Shown: piece by piece, positions 51,348 to 59,552 of the stretch
Layout of the letters: every line of letters starts with the position of its first letter
How positions within the stretch are numbered: the first letter of the stretch is position 1
DNA from: Nocardia crassostreae
GTDB lineage: Bacteria > Actinomycetota > Actinomycetes > Mycobacteriales > Mycobacteriaceae
Direction of reading: 5' to 3'
Length of the DNA stretch: 64,000 bases
Assembly: GCF_001613405.1 (NCBI RefSeq)
Contig: NZ_BDCH01000040.1
Coordinates: 93,780 to 157,779, forward strand
Notes under the pieces: generated by a model
Told to the model about the DNA's origin: nothing
What the model saw: the letters and a program-made list of their open reading frames with translations, nothing else
Databases searched by the model: none
Program-made: the position numbers and the translations under genes

Positions 51348-51893
51348 TCAGTTCGGGACGAGGCGGTGGACGACGATGCCGGATTTGAAGGTGGTGGTGC
51401 CGAGCAGGGTGAGGTGGGTGAGGGTCGGGTAGCCGTCGAAGAGGCGGTCGCCGGTGCCTGCGAGGGTGGGGAAGATCCAGAAGTGCTATTCGTCGACGAG
51501 TTCGGCTTTCAGGAGGGTGTGGGAGAGGGCGCCGGTGCCGAATTTGAGGATTTTGCCGCCGGTTTCGGCTTTCAGGGTGCGGACGGCTTCTACCACGTCG
51601 CCTTGGAGGATAGTGGCGTTCCAGGTGGCGTCTTGTGGGGTGAGGGTGCGGGATGCGACGTATTTGGGGATGGCGTTGATGTGGGCGGTGTAGGGGTCGT
51701 CGGCGGGGCGGGTGGGCCAGACTTCGGCGAAGCCGGTGTAGGTTTCGCGGCCCAGCAGGAGGGCGTCGGAGGCGAAGAGCAGGTCGGAAGCGTAGGCGGT
51801 GTGCTCGTCGTCCCAGTAGGGGCCGCCCCATTTGTGGGGTTCGCCGACGACGCCGTCGGTGGTGACGAAGGTGGATTCGATGAGTTTGCGCAT
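51348..51893 (-). pseudogene. Dihydrofolate-reductase-family (RibD C-terminal-like) protein with in-frame TAG
   Basis: From ATG 51893 the frame reads MRKLIESTFVTTDGVVGEP, LLGRETYTGFAEVWPTR and GKILKFGTGALSHTLLKAEL, then DE-TAG (51486-51488). After the stop it continues in the same frame as HFWIFPTLAGTGDRLFDGYP and ends at TGA 51348-51350. Related proteins have DEYHFW, so a Tyr codon has become TAG. Only the last 45 codons are cut off; these complete the sheet, so the product is probably inactive. Confidence 0.75.
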
Positions 51894-51989
51894 GGCGGCC
51901 CTTCGAGCTGGATGAAATGGTCGCCTAAGAATTGCTGGCCGAAAAGCCCTCCGACAAGCGCTGTTTCGGCAATGCAGCGTCAAGCGACG

Positions 51990-52943
51990 CTAAACGCGGG
52001 CGGGCTTGCCGAAGGTGGCGCGGTAGGCGTGGGGTGTGGTGCCGACAATGCGTTTGAAGCGGTCGCGGAAGGCGGTGGGGGAGCCGAAACCTGCTTGGGC
52101 GGCGATTCTTTCGACGGGGTAGTCGGTGGCTTCGAGGAGGTGCTGAGCCCGGCGGATGCGGGCGCGGAGGAGCCATTGCACGGGAGTGGTTCCGGTTTGC
52201 TCGCGGAACTGGCGGTTGAGGGTGCGGGGGCTGGCGCCCGCGTGGGCGGCGATATCGGTGAGGGTCAGCGGGGTGGCGCAGTTGTCCTCGATCCAGCGCA
52301 GGAGGGGGTCGAAGGTCGAGCCGCGCGGGGTCGGCGGGCGATCGTGGATGATGAATTGGGCTTGGCCGCCTTCACGTTCGAGGGGCATGACAGCCAGGCG
52401 GGCGGCGTCGGCGGCGACCGCCGAGCCGTGGTCTCGGCGGACCAGATGCAGGCAGAGGTCCAGACCGGCGGCGGCGCCCGCCGAGGTGAGGACGTGGCCG
52501 TTGTCGATGTAGAGGACGTCCGGGTCGACTTCGACGGCGGGATACAGGTCGGCGAGGGTGGCGGCGGCCAGCCAGTGGGTGGTCGCGCGGTGGCCGTCGA
52601 GGAGGCCGGTCGCGGCGAGAGTGAAGGCGCCCACGCAGATCGAGGCGATTCGGGTGCCGTCGGCCGCGGCGGTGCGCAGCGCGTCGAGTACACGCGGGGG
52701 GACAGGGGCGGTGGGGTCGGCGCAGCCGGGAACGACGATGGTGTCGGCCTCTGACAGGTCGTTGAGGTTCCATGGCGCGTGCAGGGTGAACTGTCCGGCG
52801 TCGACCCGTGGCGTGGGTGCGCAGACGCGGACCCGGTAGGAGGGATTGCCGTCGGGTAGCCGGGCGCGGGTGAATACCTCGATCGGAGTGGCCAGATCGA
52901 AAGGGATCACCCCGTTCAGGGCGAGCACCGCCACCGTATGCAT
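51990..52943 (-). CDS. GlxA family transcriptional regulator (DJ-1/PfpI plus AraC)
   Basis: About 317 residues from ATG 52943. The DJ-1-like domain has TIVVPGCADPTAPVPPRVLD, the Cys elbow RIASICVGAFTLAATGLLDG and RATTHWLAAATL. The AraC domain has LTDIAAHAGASPRTLNRQFRE and VERIAAQAGFGSPTAFRDRFK. It is divergent, with 117 bp between starts, from the interrupted DJ-1 gene at 53061 that it would be expected to regulate. Confidence 0.87.
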   Translation of the reverse strand: MHTVAVLALNGVIPFDLATPIEVFTRARLPDGNPSYRVRVCAPTPRVDAGQFTLHAPWNLNDLSEADTIVVPGCADPTAPVPPRVLDALRTAAADGTRIASICVGAFTLAATGLLDGHRATTHWLAAATLADLYPAVEVDPDVLYIDNGHVLTSAGAAAGLDLCLHLVRRDHGSAVAADAARLAVMPLEREGGQAQFIIHDRPPTPRGSTFDPLLRWIEDNCATPLTLTDIAAHAGASPRTLNRQFREQTGTTPVQWLLRARIRRAQHLLEATDYPVERIAAQAGFGSPTAFRDRFKRIVGTTPHAYRATFGKPARV

Positions 52944-53060
52944 GGCATCAGGATAGATATCGGCTGGCGAGAATCCGTTGGTACCTGGCAATCTCGCCAC
53001 TTCTCCGGTGCGGTTCGCATGCCTAGCGTCGAGGGCGACCGGATCAGAAGGAGACCTCGC

Positions 53061-53450
53061 ATGCTTGTTCAGATTGTGTTGTTCGACGGATTCGGCCCGA
53101 TGGATGTGGTCGGGCCCTACGACGTGTTCAGCGCTGGCGCGATGCTCACCGGTGGCCAGTTGGACGTCGAACTCGTCTCCGCCGAGGGCGCGCGCGAAGT
53201 TCCCGGCGGGGCTGGCACATTGAGCCTGCGCGCTACCACGGTTCTCGACCCGCAGCGGGCCGACATCGTCGTCGTCCCCGGCGCCGCGGGCGACATTCCC
53301 GAGCCGGGCACCTAGCCGGGTGAAGCCAGCATTCCGGCAATCCTGGCCCGCTGTCTCGAGACCCCGCTACCGGGCCTGCTGAAACAAGCCTTCGACCGCC
53401 CCGATTCCACCGTCGCCGCGGTCTGCGGCGGTTCGATGCTGCTGGAAACC
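53061..53450 (+). pseudogene. DJ-1/PfpI family protein, in-frame TAG and 3' truncation
   Basis: ATG 53061, behind AAGGAG, starts MLVQIVLFDGFGPMDVVGPY, and the frame continues to IVVVPGAAGDIPEPGT, then TAG at 53313-53315. Translation past the stop gives IPAILARCLETPLPGLLKQA and VAAVCGGSMLLE, including the nucleophile Cys, before the sequence changes abruptly to LRV-type repeats. The gene was the expected partner of the divergent GlxA regulator and has lost both its frame and its C-terminal half. Confidence 0.75.
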
Positions 53451-54176
53451 CGGGACCCCGAGACCACGCCGGGTAGGCTACGTCAACTTGCTGTCGATTC
53501 GGTCCGACCGGTTCGGTTATGGGCTGCGCGTAATCCGAACACCCCGCCGGATGCCCTCGCTTTGCTCGTGGTCGACGCTCTTCGATCCTCCGTTATACCC
53601 TTGTGCGCCTTGGTCATTGCGATGATTGCGCTCGGCGTGACGCTGCACAGCGGTTGGGTATTCACCGAGTTCTGGATTTTCGCCCTACCGTTGCTGCTGG
53701 CAGTGTTCGTGATTGTCTTGGCCTGCTTCGCGTTGGCGCTGTTTCTGGCTAGCCGTGACACGCGACGGTGGCCTCTGGTGGCGACCGCGGTACTCACTGC
53801 GGTCGGGGTCGGCGGGTCGGTTCTTCTCACTTTGAATCCGAAAGCTAGTGCGTGGACCAGGTTTTGGGTCGAGCGACCGGCGTTCGCCGCTGTCGCGGCG
53901 ATGGAGCTGCCGGAGCTTCGCGCAATCGATTACTACGGTGTCGAGTTGCCTCGGCACCTGTGTTTCGTTTCGGCGAACTGCAAAGTGGCAGTGATCGGCA
54001 CCAGTGGTGGGCAGCCGGTGCGGTTCGTACCCGACTACATCGGGATCCCCGACGATGCGCTCGGTTACGGGCATTTCGTGGGAACGCCCGAGCCTGGACC
54101 GTACGACGGGTGGGGCGCACGTATCTGCCCCACGATGGAGCTGGCAGGCGGTTGGTGGTGGCTCGGCTATTGCTAG
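53436..54176 (+). CDS. LRV-repeat membrane protein, N-terminus fused to the DJ-1 remnant
   Basis: The frame is continuous with the DJ-1 remnant. From about 53451 it encodes leucine-rich-repeat-variant units (RDPETTPGRLRQLAVDSVRP, AARNPNTPPDALALLVVDAL), then three or four membrane helices and a C-terminal domain with CFVSANCKVAVIGTSGG and ICPTMELAGGWWWLGYC. The natural start is missing, presumably at a recombination junction; ATG 53436 lies in the DJ-1 part. GC content is lower than in the neighbours. Function unknown. Confidence 0.5.
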   Translation: MLLETRDPETTPGRLRQLAVDSVRPVRLWAARNPNTPPDALALLVVDALRSSVIPLCALVIAMIALGVTLHSGWVFTEFWIFALPLLLAVFVIVLACFALALFLASRDTRRWPLVATAVLTAVGVGGSVLLTLNPKASAWTRFWVERPAFAAVAAMELPELRAIDYYGVELPRHLCFVSANCKVAVIGTSGGQPVRFVPDYIGIPDDALGYGHFVGTPEPGPYDGWGARICPTMELAGGWWWLGYC

Positions 54177-54216
54177 CGCGCTGTCTCGTCCGAGCCGAGC
54201 AAGGAGGAACCGTAGG

Positions 54217-54879
54217 GTGAGAGCGGCGGATTCAGAACGTGCCGGTCGCAAGGTCGTTGCCACCGGCGTGTTCCGCAAACTCGTCATGCTGTGCGCAGCG
54301 ATGCTGGTAGCGGCGGTCGCGATGGCGGGGGCGATAGTCGCTACCGTGTATGCCATCCCCCTGCTCGCCGAGTTCAGCGATGGGTGCAAGAAGCTGTCGA
54401 ACAAGGACGTCGTCCGGGTGTTCCACGCAGGAGCGAAGGTCAACGGGTTCGCTTACACGCCTCCGCCTTCCGGTGCTCCGGCCCCGGGTCTGGCGAGCAA
54501 TGTGCTGGCGGAGGGCGACATGTGCGCTCGGTATGTCAGCGCATGGACGGACGGCCAACGCATGGGCAGCGGCACGGTGTACGCGAGGACGCGGACCGGC
54601 AGCGATGCGGCAGCTTTCTTTCAGCGCGAGCGGGAGAAAGCCCTCACCCGCGACCCCGAGGACACGCGAACACTGCGGGCCTTCTTCCTGAACGACATCC
54701 GTCACGGCGACGAAGCGTTCTGCACTGTCACCAAGGATAAGCACGACCCCGCCCACGGTGTGCTGGTGCGTTTCGGCAACAAGGTGGTGTACGTCGATGT
54801 CCCCACTGTCAGAACCCTTTCCGACGCACAGAACTGCGACCGGGCCCGAAGGCTTACCGACGAACTCCGTTGGCCATGA
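54217..54879 (+). CDS. Membrane-anchored protein of unknown function
   Basis: The 220-residue product starts at GTG 54217, nine bases after AAGGAGG. It has one N-terminal helix (LVMLCAAMLVAAVAMAGAIV) followed by a soluble extracytoplasmic domain with three or four Cys (SDGCKKL, GDMCARYV, EAFCTV, AQNCDRA). The Cys count suggests disulfides. It follows the LRV protein by 40 bp and may be its partner. No family recognised. Confidence 0.6.
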   Translation: MRAADSERAGRKVVATGVFRKLVMLCAAMLVAAVAMAGAIVATVYAIPLLAEFSDGCKKLSNKDVVRVFHAGAKVNGFAYTPPPSGAPAPGLASNVLAEGDMCARYVSAWTDGQRMGSGTVYARTRTGSDAAAFFQREREKALTRDPEDTRTLRAFFLNDIRHGDEAFCTVTKDKHDPAHGVLVRFGNKVVYVDVPTVRTLSDAQNCDRARRLTDELRWP

Positions 54880-54894
54880 CCCCTGATAGCAGAG

Positions 54895-55167
54895 CGGCAG
54901 TATCGCCGAACCAGTCCAGCGCTGCCCGCTTCGCGGCTAGTTAGAGAATTGATGTCAGGGTCGAGTCCCGGCCAGGATTCGATCCAGGTGCCCGGCGGGG
55001 TGCCCCTCATGCGGCTGCCCGCCGTCGGTATTGGTGTGGCTCTCTCATTGGCTTGCTTCCCACCGGGTACCGCGCCGGGAATGGCTGAAAAAGGGGTTTG
55101 CCCAGCTCGAACTAGCGGTGCCTTCCCGCGCGGACACCACAGTCCGGCGACCACGGGAGAGACGGCG
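54895..55167 (+). other. Left flank of the IS110 element; candidate bridge-RNA region
   Basis: This non-coding stretch lies directly before the transposase. In IS110 elements the left end between the terminus and the transposase encodes the structured bridge RNA that pairs with target and donor. Several short inverted GC runs occur here, such as GGTGCCCGGC/GGGTGCCCC near 54990. No defined ends or target core can be fixed by eye. Confidence 0.35.
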
Positions 55168-56325
55168 ATGACCGTCATCATCGGAATGGATCCCCACAAG
55201 CGCTCGGCCACCATCGAAGCCATTGACGCCCAGGCGCGGATCCTGGCCGCCGGCGGCTACGGCACCGACACGGCCGGATACGCGGAAATGTTCTCTGCTG
55301 GACAACAATTCACTGACAGAGTGTGGGCCATCGAGGGCTGCAATGGCGTCGGCCGCCACCTGGCGCACCGACTCGTCCACGACGGCGAGACCGTCATCGA
55401 CGTCCCGTCCAAGCTGTCGGCGCAAGTCCGGGTCTTCGCCACCGGCAACGGCCGCAAAACCGATCCCGTCGACGCCCACTCGGTCGCGCTGGCAGCCTTG
55501 CATGCCCCGAACTTGCGCCGCGTCGAAGCCGACCCCGAACTCGTCGCACTCGGCGTGCCCGCCGACCGACGTGATCAACTCGGCCGCGCCCGCACCAACA
55601 CCATCAACCGCCTGCACCGGCTACTGCTCGAACTGATTCCTGGTGGAGCCAAACGGTTTCTCACCGCGATTCAGGCCCGCGAGCTCATCGCCGCCATCAC
55701 ACCGCGCGATCCGGTCGCCCGCGTTCAACATCGGTTGATCGTCGAGCTGATCGAGGAACTCGAAGCCCTCGACCGCAAGGTCAAGGCCGCCGACAAGGAG
55801 TTGCGGCAGCTCGTCGTCGACCGCGGATCCACCCTGATGCAACTCCACGGCATCGGACCATCCTCGGCCGCAAGACTTTTAGCTGACACCGGAGACATCC
55901 ACCGCTTCCGCAACCGAGACCGATTCGCCTCCTGGAACGGCAGCGCACCCCTGGACGCCTCCTCCGGAGCCCAGCAACGACACCGGCTCTCCCGCGCCGG
56001 GAATCGCAAGATCAACCGAGTCCTACACATCATGGCCGTGGTCCAACTCCGGCACCCGACCGCCGGCCGCGTCTACTACGACACCCGCAGAGCCGGCGGC
56101 AAGACCTCGATGGAGGCGATGCGCGCACTCAAACGCCGACTATCCAACGTCCTCTACTCCCAGATGCTCGCCGATCAACAGCGCCGCGAATTGGCAGGCC
56201 CGGGAGGGCAATCGGGAACGACTACTGACTCCAGCGTGACCGGTTCCAACCCGCACACCGGCCCTTCGGACAAGCCACATCCCGGACCCGCTCTCAAGGC
56301 TAACCCCAGCGCCTCCAGGGCTTGA
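55168..56325 (+). CDS. IS110 family transposase
   Basis: The 385-residue protein from ATG 55168 starts MTVIIGMDPHKRSATIEAID, with the first Asp of the DEDD (RuvC-like) site; DPVDAHSVALAALHA carries further acidic residues. The C-terminal Tnp domain has LMQLHGIGPSSAARLLADTG and SWNGSAPLDASSGAQQRHRL with the catalytic Ser. Length and motifs are those of an intact enzyme. The last 50 residues are low complexity. Recombination is guided by a bridge RNA in studied relatives. Confidence 0.92.
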   Translation: MTVIIGMDPHKRSATIEAIDAQARILAAGGYGTDTAGYAEMFSAGQQFTDRVWAIEGCNGVGRHLAHRLVHDGETVIDVPSKLSAQVRVFATGNGRKTDPVDAHSVALAALHAPNLRRVEADPELVALGVPADRRDQLGRARTNTINRLHRLLLELIPGGAKRFLTAIQARELIAAITPRDPVARVQHRLIVELIEELEALDRKVKAADKELRQLVVDRGSTLMQLHGIGPSSAARLLADTGDIHRFRNRDRFASWNGSAPLDASSGAQQRHRLSRAGNRKINRVLHIMAVVQLRHPTAGRVYYDTRRAGGKTSMEAMRALKRRLSNVLYSQMLADQQRRELAGPGGQSGTTTDSSVTGSNPHTGPSDKPHPGPALKANPSASRA

Positions 56326-56352
56326 CCTAAAGGGGAGCCATGAGCGTGTGTT

Positions 56353-56408
56353 GGGTTGTGGCGAGCGCTACACAACCCGATGTGAGCCTAGGGCTAAACC
56401 TGCCCTAG
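56353..56408. other. Paired hairpins at the right end of the IS110 element
   Basis: GGGTTGTG (56353-56360) pairs with CACAACCC (56371-56378), and CTAGGGC (56388-56394) pairs with GCCCTAG (56402-56408). They lie 27 bp after the transposase stop and may mark the right end of the element or stop transcription out of it. Confidence 0.5.
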
Positions 56409-56518
56409 CTGGTTCTTACGGTGGGTTCATACAGATGGTCACCAGCAGTTAGCCAGTCCGCTAGCGTGAAGGGCTGTTCAACTGCCGGTCCGTTCACCCC
56501 AGGAAAGGATCGACGATC

Positions 56519-57482
56519 ATGAGCATCATCGAAGCCGCCGACCACGCGGATCTCTTCGTCGCGCACAGGTTCGACGAGCACACTGTCGATCTCGGCGAGA
56601 TCCGCATGAATTACGTTGCCGAGGGGGACCCCACCGCGCCGCCGCTGCTGCTGATCCCCGCCCAGGGCGAATCCTGGTGGGGATACGAGAACGCCATTGC
56701 GTTGCTGACCGACCGGTTCCGGGTCTACGCGATCGACTTGCGGGGGCAAGGACGCTCTACCTGGACGCCGGGCCGCTACACGCTCGACATCTGGGCTGGC
56801 GACGTCGAACGATTCATCGACCTCGTCATCGGCAAGCCGACCTTGGTGTCGGGCAATTCTTCCGGCGGCGTGATCGCCGCCTATCTGGCCGCCTACGCCA
56901 AACTCGGCCTGATCCGGGGCGCGATCCTGGAAGATCCGCCGCTGTTCTCCTCACAGGCGACCCCGCCCTACGGCCCTGGGATGGCCGCAGACCCTGGGCC
57001 CGATCTTCGCGTTGTGGGCCAAGTGGCTCGGCCCGCAATGGTCGATCGGCGACTGGACTGGCATGATCGAGGCCGCACCGGGTGAGCTGCCCGAATTCCT
57101 GCACCCTGGAATCGGATTCATGATGGGCGACGGCAACGGCAATGCGTCGGCCACTCCGGTACAGCATCTGAAGGAGTACGACCCTGAATGGGCCCTGGCA
57201 TGGGTCACCGACGCCGCCAACGCCGGGTGCGACCATGCCACGATGCTGGCGCAGAACAAGGTCCCGGCCTTGCTCACCCACCATTTCCACATGACCGACC
57301 CCGACACCGGTCAACTCATGGGCGCAATGACCGACATTCAGGCGCAGCAGGCCCGCCGCCTCTTGGAAACCACCGGCCAACCGGTCACCTACACCCCACT
57401 CGACGCCCCCCACACCATGCACGACCCCGAACCCGAACTCTACGTCAAGGTTGTCACAGAATGGATCGCCACACTCGACTGA
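56519..57482 (+). pseudogene. Alpha/beta hydrolase, frameshifted
   Basis: ATG 56519 begins an alpha/beta hydrolase: DLGEIRMNYVAEGDPTAPPL, VYAIDLRGQGRSTW and the nucleophile elbow LVSGNSSGGVIAAY with the Ser of GNSSG. Near 56988 the frame breaks; homology continues in a second frame as GPIFALWAKWLGPQWSIGDW, ALLTHHFHMTDPDTGQL and YTPLDAPHTMHDPEPELYVK to TGA 57480-57482, containing the catalytic His region. One extra base in GGCCGCAG would explain it. Confidence 0.75.
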
Positions 57483-57815
57483 CCGCCTTGAACCTGCAGG
57501 AACAACCAGCACCGCACCGCTTTCCGAGGAAGAACCGCAGAGCTTGCGGCTGCTGGCGAGCGAGCTCCGGCATCAGCCAGCGGAAGACGTCGGAGCAGCG
57601 AATCCTCCATTCCGTCGCCGACGGGTCTGCGGCGGCGGACCAAACGGCCGGGGCGCGGCAGAAGCGGACATTGGAGCTATCGCCGGGGTAGCCACCGGTG
57701 ACGTGAAAATCGGTTCCTTGCCTTCCAACCCGATCCAGATCCAACGCCCCCGCGCGGCCTGGCTCGCGATGCTGTGCGGCGCGAACTCCGCACCCGGGCG
57801 TGCGAGGTGTTGCGT
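57483..57815. other. Non-coding or degraded region
   Basis: Both strands have open frames of 120-140 codons here, but they look like Arg/Pro-rich shadows and match nothing I recognise. No repeats, promoters or tRNA were seen. Confidence 0.4.
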
Positions 57816-58460
57816 TCAAGGGTTTTCGGCGTACTCGCTCTGGGCGGTGATGGCGGCGCCCATCCAGCGGCGGAGGTAGTCGCGGAGTTCGGGGTCGGTG
57901 CGGGGTGGGTTGCCGGGGGAGACGAAGAACGAGTGCATGGTGCGGAGGACGTATTCGACCAGTTCGAGGAGGGACTCGTCGGTGTAGCCGTGGCGGGCCC
58001 AGTCGACGTCGAAGCGGTGGAGCATGGACATGCCGAAGGCCTTGGCCTGTTCGGAGGTGAGGCTGTCGGGGTCGATGCTGGAATAGGAGTTCGAGAGCAG
58101 GATGCCCAGGTGGGGGGTGCGGCGGACTTCGGCGAGGGTGTAGACGACGCCTTCGGTCATGGCTTCGGCGGGGTCGTCGAGGCCCGCCACATGGGCGGTG
58201 AGGCGATCGAGGAAGCCGTCGACCGAGGCGATGGCCGCCGCTTGCATCAGGGATTCCGCGCTGGGGATGTAGCGGTAGACGGTCTGGCGGATGACGCCCA
58301 GAGCTTCGGCCACATCGGCGATGCTGATGGCCGCGCCGGTCCTGTCGATGAGGTCGACGGCCGTGGCGACGATACGGCGATGCGCCTCTTCATCATTCGC
58401 GGGCGGACTCCCGCCCCATCCGCGTCTGCGCGCCACCTGGCGGACAGTATCAGAGAGCAC
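57816..58460 (-). CDS. TetR family transcriptional regulator
   Basis: The 214-residue protein has an HTH at about residues 28-75 (RIVATAVDLIDRTGAAISIA and EALGVIRQTVYRYIPSAESL) and a larger helical ligand domain. It is divergent from the metal-hydrolase/membrane-protein operon, with a long inverted repeat between them, so it probably represses that operon. Confidence 0.87.
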   Translation of the reverse strand: MLSDTVRQVARRRGWGGSPPANDEEAHRRIVATAVDLIDRTGAAISIADVAEALGVIRQTVYRYIPSAESLMQAAAIASVDGFLDRLTAHVAGLDDPAEAMTEGVVYTLAEVRRTPHLGILLSNSYSSIDPDSLTSEQAKAFGMSMLHRFDVDWARHGYTDESLLELVEYVLRTMHSFFVSPGNPPRTDPELRDYLRRWMGAAITAQSEYAENP

Positions 58461-58500
58461 ATGCCGTAACGGTGCGGCGTGGCGAATCTAGGCAAAGTCA

Positions 58501-58536
58501 TCATACATTGCGACGCATATTTGTATGATTGTCGCA
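58501..58536. promoter_or_regulatory. Inverted-repeat operator for the TetR protein
   Basis: TCATACA (58501-58507) pairs with TGTATGA (58522-58528), and TGCGAC (58509-58514) with GTCGCA (58531-58536). The nested repeats lie between the divergent TetR gene and its probable target operon. Confidence 0.6.
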
Positions 58537-58615
58537 TCGCGCTGGCAGAGCGCGATGTCCGATCGACTATTTCCCGAGGCTAGGTACGCCCAGTGACCCA
58601 CTTGCAACCCCAAAG

Positions 58616-59552
58616 ATGGACTTCGGATTCGAGGACGCCGATGTCCCCTTCCTGTGGAACCCGCAGAATCCCGCCTGGTCGAGCATGTCCAATGCGGTCT
58701 CGTTCCTGGCCGTCGGCTTCGAGAAGATGATCGTGAAGCTGATCATGCAGTTGAAACCGGTGTTCACCGATCCGGATGTGGCGGCGGAGGCCGTCGCGTT
58801 CATGCGGCAGGAGGGGCATCATTCGACCGCGCACCGCCAGCACGTCAAGGCATTGATCAAGCGCTATCCGGGGTTGCAGAACACGCTCGACGCGGTGATC
58901 GGCGAGTTCGATCTGCTCACCGAGGCCACCTCGCGCGAGTACCGGCTCGCCTACACCGCCGATCTGGAGGCGACCTTCACGCCGGTGTTCAAGTTGATGC
59001 TCGACAACGAGGAGACGCTGTTCCGGCCCGGCGACGACCGGGTCGCATCGCTGTTCATCTGGCACTTCGTGGAGGAGGTCGAGCACCGCAGCTCCGCCAT
59101 GATTCTGTTCAATTCCGTTGTGGGCGACGAGCTTTACCGGATGCGGATGGCACCGTCGATCTTCGCGCACGTGCTGAAGGTGATCCGGATCGGCTGCGCC
59201 GGGTTCAACCAACACGTCCCGCTGGCGGACCGGCAGGTCGATTCGCTGTCGATGTTCGCCCGGCATCGCGCCAAGCAGCGGGTGCTGACCTTCTTCGCGC
59301 CGTACCTCACCAAGGGCCCCATGCCGCGCGCATTCAACGGGCTGCCGCGCGCGGCGCAGCTCACCGCCCTCGGCGGCGCAGCTCACCGCCCTCGGCGGCG
59401 TCGTTCGCAGCCAGATGCCCAAACATGATCCGGCGCACGAGAAGTTGCCGGAACTGGCCGATCGTTGGTTCGAGCGCTACGACGCGGGCTACGACTGCAC
59501 CCGCTGGTACACCGCCGAACAGCGCACCGATGCGCTGGAGGTGAATCGATGA
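58616..59552 (+). pseudogene. Metal-dependent hydrolase-like (PF10118 type) protein, frameshifted by a 22-bp tandem duplication
   Basis: From ATG 58616 (an upstream TTG is possible) the frame reads MDFGFEDADVPFLWNPQNPAW, FMRQEGHHSTAHRQHVKALI, a helix with ADLEATFTPVFKLMLDNEE and FIWHFVEEVEHRSSAMILFN. The E/H pairs are the ferritin-like metal ligands. At 59351-59394 a 22-bp unit is present twice, shifting the frame and ending it at 59428. Removing one copy gives a normal C-terminus (QMPKHDPAHEKLPELADRWF) and a TGA (59550-59552) that overlaps the next ATG. Confidence 0.8.
59351..59394 (+). repeat. 22-bp tandem duplication inside the metal-hydrolase gene
   Basis: The unit beginning GCGGCGCAGCTCACC at 59351 recurs exactly at 59373. 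Its length is not a multiple of three, so it shifts the frame. It looks recent, as the copies are identical; slipped-strand change could reverse it, giving phase-variable output. Confidence 0.9.

Larger units (their letters stand above)
54949..56410 (+). mobile_element. IS110-family insertion sequence (ends approximate)
   Basis: One complete IS110-type transposase lies between non-coding flanks. As expected for IS110, there are no obvious terminal inverted repeats or target duplication. The left end is placed loosely within 54895-55000 and the right end near the hairpins at 56353-56408. It separates the LRV/Cys-protein pair from the alpha/beta hydrolase remnant. Confidence 0.6.

Noticed and set aside
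51366..52754. 462-codon open frame on the plus strand
   Set aside because: It is the antisense of the DHFR-like and GlxA genes, Gly/Glu-rich by codon bias, with no motif.
37791..53315. TAG reassigned to an amino acid
   Set aside because: Many intact genes in the window end in TAG at the expected place.
54890..55000. tRNA-like stretch (GGTCGAGTCCCGG) beside the IS110 element
   Set aside because: The T-loop lacks a base and no acceptor or anticodon arm can be formed.
57451..57879. Small genes on either strand between the hydrolase remnant and TetR
   Set aside because: Codon pattern and sequence look random; no family or ribosome site.
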